From Clostridiales bacterium (lineage in GTDB: Bacteria; Bacillota; Clostridia; Tissierellales; Sedimentibacteraceae), in NCBI GenBank assembly GCA_003483345.1, contig DMWH01000078.1:3111-16985 (forward strand): a stretch of 13,875 nt of DNA. The letters run 5' to 3'. The notes under the pieces are model-generated. The model worked only from the letters and a program-made list of their open reading frames with translations, was not told the origin of the DNA and did no database searches. Position numbers and translations under genes: made by a program. Below, one piece after another: positions 9,257 to 13,875 of the stretch (the first letter of the stretch is position 1; every line of letters begins with the position of its first letter).

Positions 9257-9997
9257 TTAAAAATTAATAATTTTGATAAATTCATCAGCCATTAAGCTGG
9301 CTCCTCCAACCAATGCTCCGTCAATATCGGACTGCTCCAATATTTCTTTTGCATTGGAAGCTTTTACACTGCCTCCATATTGTATCACTATATTATCAGC
9401 AATATCTGCAGTAAAAACATCTCCTAATACTGACCTTATAAATGATGACATTTCATTAGCCTGAGCGCTTGTAGCATTCCTGCCTGTACCTATAGCCCAT
9501 ATAGGCTCATATGCTACAACTATATTTAAACCTTCCGTTATACCATCTAAATCTTTAATTAACTGACTTCTAACAGTTTCCTTTTCAACTCCGGCTTCTC
9601 TTTGCTCCAATGATTCCCCGACACAAAGAATAGGTTTAAGACCGTTATTTAAGGCAGCTTTGACTTTTTTGTTTACCATTTGGTCTGTTTCGCCAAAGTG
9701 TTGTCTTCTTTCGGAGTGCCCGATTATTACGTATTCAACACCAATATTTTTTAACATTGGCGGTGAAACTTCACCTGTAAAAGCACCGCTGTTTTCAAAG
9801 TGCATATTTTGTGCTCCTACTTTTATTGAAGAATTTTTAAGTTCATGAATTACAGGATATAATGATGTAAAGGGCGGACAAACCAACACATCAACATCTT
9901 TATTCAATTGAGAAGACTTTAATATATTAACAAGTTTTATACTTTCCTCCACATCCTTATTCATTTTCCAGTTGCCTGCAATTAATTTTTTTCTCAT
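9257..9997 (-). CDS. tpiA: Triosephosphate isomerase
   Basis: A 246-residue TIM barrel of normal length, interconverting dihydroxyacetone phosphate and glyceraldehyde-3-phosphate. Active-site residues are in place: Asn9 and Lys11 in GNWKMN, His94 in IIGHSERR, Glu164 in AYEPIWAIGTG (162-172, containing flexible loop 6), and the phosphate-binding QYGGSV and GALVGGAS near the C-terminus. The ATG is preceded by a strong GGAGGAGG four to five bases upstream. It follows pgk by 28 bases and precedes gpmI by 16 bases, in one operon. Confidence 0.98.
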   Translation of the reverse strand: MRKKLIAGNWKMNKDVEESIKLVNILKSSQLNKDVDVLVCPPFTSLYPVIHELKNSSIKVGAQNMHFENSGAFTGEVSPPMLKNIGVEYVIIGHSERRQHFGETDQMVNKKVKAALNNGLKPILCVGESLEQREAGVEKETVRSQLIKDLDGITEGLNIVVAYEPIWAIGTGRNATSAQANEMSSFIRSVLGDVFTADIADNIVIQYGGSVKASNAKEILEQSDIDGALVGGASLMADEFIKIINF

Positions 9998-10025
9998 TTT
10001 ACCTCCTCCGCATGCAGGGGCATTC

Positions 10026-11219
10026 TTATTTATTATCTATTGCTTCGATGCCGGGTAACATTTTTCCTTCCAAGAATTCCAGCGAAGCTCCTCCTCCCGT
10101 AGAAATATGGGTTATATTTTCTGACAGTCCGGTCTTTTCAACAGCTGCTGCACTGTCTCCTCCGCCTATTATGGATATTGCATCTTCGTTATCTGCAATT
10201 GCTTTTGCTACTGCATTGGTCCCGTTGGCAAAGTTGTCCATTTCAAAAACACCTAAGGGACCGTTCCAAATTATTGTTTTTGAATTTCCTATTATTTCTT
10301 TATATATCTCAACAGTCTTTTCACCGATATCAAGTCCTATGTATTCATCAGGAATTTTATCAACATCTGTTGTGAAGAATTCCGTATCATTTTTAAATTC
10401 TTTTGCTACTACTGTATCAACCGGTAATATTAATTTTACTACTTTTTCTGATGCTTTCTCAATTATATTCTTGGCAAGTTCAACTTTATCTTCTTCCAAA
10501 AGAGAGTTTCCCGTATTATATCCTTTTGCCTTAAGGAAAGTATACATCATACCTCCGCCAATTAAAACATTATCAGCAATATTCAATAAATTTTCAATTA
10601 CTGCTATTTTATCCGAAACCTTTGCTCCGCCTAAGATGGCAGTAAGAGGTCTTTTTGGAGTTTTTAATGCATTTCCCATTATCTCAACTTCTTTTTCTAC
10701 CAAAAACCCAAGTGCAGAAGGAAGATATTCACAGATGCCCACATTTGAGGAATGTGCTCTGTGAGCAGTGCCGAATGCATCATTAACGAACAGTTCTCCC
10801 AGTGATGCCAGCTCTTTTGCAAATGTACCTGCATTCTTCGTTTCTTCTTTTCTAAACCTAGTATTCTGCAAAAGCATTATGTCTCCAGGTTTAAGCTTTG
10901 CTGCATTTGTTTTTACTCTATCATCTACTACGACATCACAGTCTTCAAAACAAACACCTCTTCCTAAGAGTGAGCTTAATCTTTGTGCAACAGGCTGCAG
11001 AGAATATTTCTTATTTGCTTCTCCATCAGGTCTACCCAAATGGGACAATAATATTACTGCCGCACCATTATCCAAAAGGTAATTTATTGTTGGAAGAGAT
11101 GCTTTAATTCTTATATCATCAGTTATGTTCCCCTCTTTGTCAAGGGGAACATTAAAATCACATCTTACTAATATTTTTTTATTTTTAACGTTTATATCCT
11201 TTAAAGTTTTTTTATTCAT
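10026..11219 (-). CDS. pgk: Phosphoglycerate kinase
   Basis: A 397-residue, full-length two-domain kinase making ATP from 1,3-bisphosphoglycerate (reversible). Signatures: VRCDFNVPLD (18-27), SHLGRP, NTRFRKEE and NDAFGTAHRAHS in the N-terminal substrate domain; GGAKVSDK, GPLGVFE, GGGDSAAA and the C-terminal STGGGASLEFLEGK in the nucleotide domain. The ATG has GGAGG six bases upstream. The 74-base gap to gap is the longest inside the operon; I see only a 4-bp GACC/GGTC pairing in it and no U-tract, so no terminator. Confidence 0.98.
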   Translation of the reverse strand: MNKKTLKDINVKNKKILVRCDFNVPLDKEGNITDDIRIKASLPTINYLLDNGAAVILLSHLGRPDGEANKKYSLQPVAQRLSSLLGRGVCFEDCDVVVDDRVKTNAAKLKPGDIMLLQNTRFRKEETKNAGTFAKELASLGELFVNDAFGTAHRAHSSNVGICEYLPSALGFLVEKEVEIMGNALKTPKRPLTAILGGAKVSDKIAVIENLLNIADNVLIGGGMMYTFLKAKGYNTGNSLLEEDKVELAKNIIEKASEKVVKLILPVDTVVAKEFKNDTEFFTTDVDKIPDEYIGLDIGEKTVEIYKEIIGNSKTIIWNGPLGVFEMDNFANGTNAVAKAIADNEDAISIIGGGDSAAAVEKTGLSENITHISTGGGASLEFLEGKMLPGIEAIDNK

Positions 11220-11293
11220 GATAAACCTCCGTTAACGTTTATATGTCATTAAGGGTTGACCATATCTCTACGCGGTCGAAGTCTTTGGTTAAA

Positions 11294-12301
11294 TCATCTC
11301 ATTTGTCCCCAATACTTAGCTACTCTCACAAGTTGCGCTGTAAATGACATTTCATTGTCATACCAGGCAATTAATTTAACCAGCTGTTTACCGTCAGCTT
11401 CTATTATTTGAGTGGACAATGCATCAAATACACATGCATATCTGCTTCCAATAACATCGCTTGATACAATCGGGTCTTCAGTATATGCTATTGTTTCATT
11501 GGCTGCATTTTTAACAGCTTGATTTACTTCTTCAACAGTAACATTTTTTCCAAGTTCAACGGTTAAATCTACAACTGAACCGGTAAGAGTGGGAACACGA
11601 AGAGCTATACCGTCAAGCCTGCCCTTTAATTCAGGCAAAACTACTCCAACGGTCTTAGCAGCTCCTGTAGATGCAGGAACGATATTTGCTGCTGCTGCAC
11701 GTCCTCTCCTTGCCATTATACCTTTTTTATGCGAGTTATCATGAATATTTTGGTCATTTGTATAAGCGTGAACAGTGGTCATAAGTCCTTTAACTATTCC
11801 AAATTCATCATTTAATACTTTTGCAAGCGGAGCTAAACAGTTTGTTGTGCATGATGCTGCAGATACAACCGTTTCACTTCCATCTAATATATTGTGATTT
11901 ACATTGTATACGACTGTTTTTAAATCGCCTTTGCCCGGCGCTGAAAGCAATACCTTTTTTGCTCCTGCCTTAATATGAGCTTCTGCTTTTTCCTTGTCGT
12001 TGAATTTTCCGGTGCAGTCAATTACCAAATCAATGTCTAATTCTTTCCAATTGCAGTTTTCGGGCTCTTTTACTCTTGATGTTATTATTTCTTTGCCATC
12101 AACATACATTAAATTATTTTTGTAGGAAATTTTATCGGTCATAAAATTACCGTGCGCAGTATCATACTTTAATAAATAAGTCAATGTTTCAGCATCTGAA
12201 TTTGTGTTGATTGCTACAACCTTGAAATCTTCATCCTGAGCCATAAGCCTTAATGCTAATCTTCCAATCCTGCCAAATCCGTTAATTGCTACTCTTACCA
12301 T
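11294..12301 (-). CDS. gap: Glyceraldehyde-3-phosphate dehydrogenase, possibly NADP-tolerant
   Basis: A 335-residue phosphorylating GAPDH. Visible: NGFGRIGRL dinucleotide fold, catalytic Cys151 in SAASCTTNCLAP, His178 in TVHAYTNDQ, ASTGAAK, LRVPT and the C-terminal WYDNE. Two spots that classically fix NAD over NADP are changed. The acidic residue conventionally numbered Asp32 is Thr33 (VAINTNSD, where NAD enzymes have INDLTD). The conventional Leu187-Pro188 pair is Asn189-Ser190 (HDNSHKK); the Ser matches chloroplast and cyanobacterial NADP-using GAPDH. The Tyr common after WYDNE is Phe (WYDNEMSF). The ATG has AGGAGG five bases upstream. As first gene of the operon it is controlled by the region at 12302-12464. 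It could work with NAD, NADP or both; as the only GAPDH seen here, I leave the symbol general. Confidence 0.96.
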   Translation of the reverse strand: MVRVAINGFGRIGRLALRLMAQDEDFKVVAINTNSDAETLTYLLKYDTAHGNFMTDKISYKNNLMYVDGKEIITSRVKEPENCNWKELDIDLVIDCTGKFNDKEKAEAHIKAGAKKVLLSAPGKGDLKTVVYNVNHNILDGSETVVSAASCTTNCLAPLAKVLNDEFGIVKGLMTTVHAYTNDQNIHDNSHKKGIMARRGRAAAANIVPASTGAAKTVGVVLPELKGRLDGIALRVPTLTGSVVDLTVELGKNVTVEEVNQAVKNAANETIAYTEDPIVSSDVIGSRYACVFDALSTQIIEADGKQLVKLIAWYDNEMSFTAQLVRVAKYWGQMR

Positions 12302-12340
12302 TTAATCCTCCTATAGAAATAACATTTATTATAATTCTAA

Positions 12341-12372
12341 ATCCTTATTAATAAATCCGTTGCAATAAGGAT
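12341..12372 (-). promoter_or_regulatory. Perfect 9-bp inverted repeat in the gap operon leader
   Basis: ATCCTTATT (12341-12349) and AATAAGGAT (12364-12372) flank a 14-base spacer. The repeat lies just downstream of the predicted transcription start, where a bound repressor could block elongation or an mRNA hairpin could form. There is no U-tract. It is a candidate operator for an unidentified regulator. Confidence 0.45.
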
Positions 12373-12388
12373 AATATGTAACAAACAG

Positions 12389-12417
12389 ATTATATCATAC
12401 TAAATATATAATGTGTA
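12389..12417 (-). promoter_or_regulatory. Probable promoter of the gap-pgk-tpiA-gpmI-eno operon
   Basis: Minus-strand TACACA (12412-12417), 17-base spacer, TATAAT (12389-12394) with an extended -10 TGA. The predicted start near 12382 gives a leader of about 80 bases. A second TATAAT lies closer to gap (near 12328-12333) but has no acceptable -35 at the right distance. Confidence 0.55.
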
Positions 12418-12429
12418 GCATATTATAAT

Positions 12430-12461
12430 AAAAAAATATGCATATCTTTTTGCATATTTTT
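12430..12461 (-). terminator. Intrinsic terminator after rpoN
   Basis: On the minus strand AAAAATATGC and GCATATTTTT pair over 10 bp around a 10-base loop, with the U-tract continuing to seven T residues (complement of 12430-12436). It begins four bases after the rpoN stop. The stem is AT-rich except for the central GC pairs, but position and U-tract are convincing. Confidence 0.7.
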
Positions 12462-12464
12462 CTA

Positions 12465-13862
12465 TTAATATCTTCTCCTCATGGAAGATGACGGTATTCT
12501 CATTTCATCTCTATATTTTGCTACGGTCCTTCTTGATATATTTATTCCCTGTTCGTTTAATCTTTCGGTTATTTTTTGGTCGCTTAACGGTTTTTGCGGG
12601 TTTTCTTCATCTATTAATTTTCTTATAAAAGATTTAACGCTTGTGGATGACACTCCGCTGCCATCAGCTTCACTTAAGCTGCTTGCGAAAAAATATTTCA
12701 GTTCATAAAGACCTCTTGGCGTTTGTACATATTTACCGTTAGTAGCTCTGCTTATTGTTGATTCATGCATGCCTATATCATCTGCAACATCTTTCAAAAC
12801 TAAGGGCCTTAATGCCATCTTACCTTCATCAAAAAACTTCCTTTGAAATTTTATTATTGATTCAATTACTTTGTACAAAGTAATCCTTCTTTGCTCAATA
12901 CTTTTTATCAGCCACATTGATGAATTTAATTTGTCAGCTAAAAATCTACTTGCCTCTTTATCGTCTAATTCATTTACCATGTTTTTGTAATAATTGTTTA
13001 TGGTAAGAGTGGGCAGGTAGCTGTCATTAATTATAATTATATAATCATCGTTGAGTTTTTCTATAGTTGCATCAGGTACAATGTACCTTATATTATCACT
13101 GTCTACTATGAATCCTCTTGACGGTTTGGGCTCCAGCATTTTTATTATATCGCAAATATTTTGCACCCTGTTAACTGATATATGGAGTTCTTTAGCTATC
13201 TTTTGAATTTTGTTTGTTGCAATATCTTCAAGATATTTTTCTGCAATAATATAAGCATTCTTATCCTGGATTCCTTTTTCCTTAAGCTGTATCATCAAGC
13301 ATTCACTTAAGTTTCTGGATGCAACTCCTACAGGGTCAAAAGTTTGTATGAGCCTTAAAACTCTTTCAACATCAACAACATCCTCATTTATTAATAAACT
13401 GATATCCTGAATGGAACATCCCAAATATCCTTTATTATCCAATGATTCAATAATGAATTCGCCTATACGCTTATCTTTGTTTGTTTTGACAGTGATACCT
13501 AACTGAATCATCAAGTGGTCTTTCAGTGAAAGTTTTTTGGAAGTATAGCTTTCAAATGACTGTTTATTCTCATTATCTATATTTCTTTCATATGATTTAT
13601 AACTTAAATCATCATACTTTTCAGCTAATTCTCTCCAGTCGATTTCTTCATTTTCTATATTTTTATTCATATGTTCTTCATTTGAAGAGACATCACTTTT
13701 GTTATCGACAGCTTCCAAAAAAGGATTGACTTCTAACTGCTTATTGATAAAATCAGTTAATTCTACATTATTAAATTGCAAGATTTGAATGGCTTGCCTT
13801 AATTCCGGTGTCATTATAAGCTTTTGAGTTTGGGAAAGATTTAATTCAAATCCCATTTTCAT
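12465..13862 (-). CDS. rpoN: RNA polymerase sigma-54 factor
   Basis: A 465-residue, full-length sigma-54, which directs RNA polymerase to -24/-12 promoters and needs an ATP-driven enhancer-binding activator to open DNA. Domains in order: Gln/Leu-rich activator-contact region I (about 4-50, with LSQTQKLIMTPELRQAIQIL), a short acidic linker (about 51-105), the core-binding domain (about 110-330), the helix-turn-helix (about 356-378, KDVADDIGMHESTISRATNG), and the RpoN box (about 443-453, SRRTVAKYRDE) that reads the -24 element. The first ATG (13860-13862) is preferred over the one two codons later because GGAG lies seven bases upstream of it. It ends in its own terminator, so it is not co-transcribed with gap. 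In many Firmicutes rpoN neighbours cggR-gapA; here cggR is missing. Confidence 0.97.
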   Translation of the reverse strand: MKMGFELNLSQTQKLIMTPELRQAIQILQFNNVELTDFINKQLEVNPFLEAVDNKSDVSSNEEHMNKNIENEEIDWRELAEKYDDLSYKSYERNIDNENKQSFESYTSKKLSLKDHLMIQLGITVKTNKDKRIGEFIIESLDNKGYLGCSIQDISLLINEDVVDVERVLRLIQTFDPVGVASRNLSECLMIQLKEKGIQDKNAYIIAEKYLEDIATNKIQKIAKELHISVNRVQNICDIIKMLEPKPSRGFIVDSDNIRYIVPDATIEKLNDDYIIIINDSYLPTLTINNYYKNMVNELDDKEASRFLADKLNSSMWLIKSIEQRRITLYKVIESIIKFQRKFFDEGKMALRPLVLKDVADDIGMHESTISRATNGKYVQTPRGLYELKYFFASSLSEADGSGVSSTSVKSFIRKLIDEENPQKPLSDQKITERLNEQGINISRRTVAKYRDEMRIPSSSMRRRY

Positions 13863-13875
13863 GGTATCACTCCTC

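Noticed and set aside
10012..10764. 250-codon plus-strand open frame opposite pgk
   Set aside because: It lies wholly opposite a clear pgk gene, has low-complexity Ser/Pro/Ile-rich content and no recognisable motif; typical antisense shadow of an AT-rich gene.
11220..11293. Attenuator or processing hairpin between gap and pgk
   Set aside because: Only a 4-bp GACC/GGTC pairing and a short CGTTAACG palindrome are seen, no U-tract; nothing I can support.
12302..12464. Riboswitch or T-box in the gap leader
   Set aside because: The leader is only about 80 bases, with one simple inverted repeat and no terminator/antiterminator pair or recognisable conserved core.

Overview
This is a 13.9 kb stretch of an AT-rich (roughly one-third GC by eye) Gram-positive chromosome in which every gene lies on the minus strand, so transcription runs from high to low coordinates. 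The gene content, strong AGGAGG-type ribosome sites, low GC, the gap-pgk-tpiA-gpmI-eno-secG order and a membrane pyrophosphatase all point to an anaerobic Firmicute of the Clostridia/Tissierellia type. I cannot fix the genus from the sequence.

In transcription order: (1) rpoN (sigma-54), followed at once by an AT-rich intrinsic terminator. (2) A 163-base intergenic region with a probable promoter and a perfect 9-bp inverted repeat in the leader of the glycolytic operon. The repressor gene cggR, often found at this place in Firmicutes, is absent. (3) The lower-glycolysis operon gap-pgk-tpiA-gpmI-eno, with gaps of 74, 28, 16 and 11 bases, covering glyceraldehyde-3-phosphate to phosphoenolpyruvate. 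(4) A 172-base gap with a REP-like imperfect palindrome and a clear promoter, then secG. (5) hppA, a membrane-bound pyrophosphatase, ended by a good intrinsic terminator, with a second REP-like perfect palindrome between stop codon and terminator. (6) A separately promoted operon: alpha/beta hydrolase, membrane-anchored MurF-like ligase and divergent D-Ala-D-Ala-ligase-like ATP-grasp enzyme. It reads without a visible terminator into (7) the first 23 codons of rnr (RNase R) at the left edge.

The core of the window is housekeeping. In many Firmicutes secG is followed directly by rnr and smpB; here hppA and the three-gene cassette sit between secG and rnr. That cassette is the best candidate for an under-described system. 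Its MurF-like protein has the ATP-binding and C-terminal Mur ligase domains, but hydrophobic membrane segments where MurF normally has its UDP-MurNAc-tripeptide-binding domain. Its Ddl-like partner departs from the standard ligase motifs in two places. Together they could make a D-Ala-D-X dipeptide and attach it to an acceptor at the membrane, with the hydrolase acting on the same substrate or product; that role is inference.

Other points are a GAPDH lacking both classical NAD-specificity determinants (suggesting NADP tolerance and perhaps a gluconeogenic role), a pyrophosphatase with the residue pattern of K+-dependent Na+-pumping enzymes, and two different REP-like palindromes at transcription-unit boundaries.
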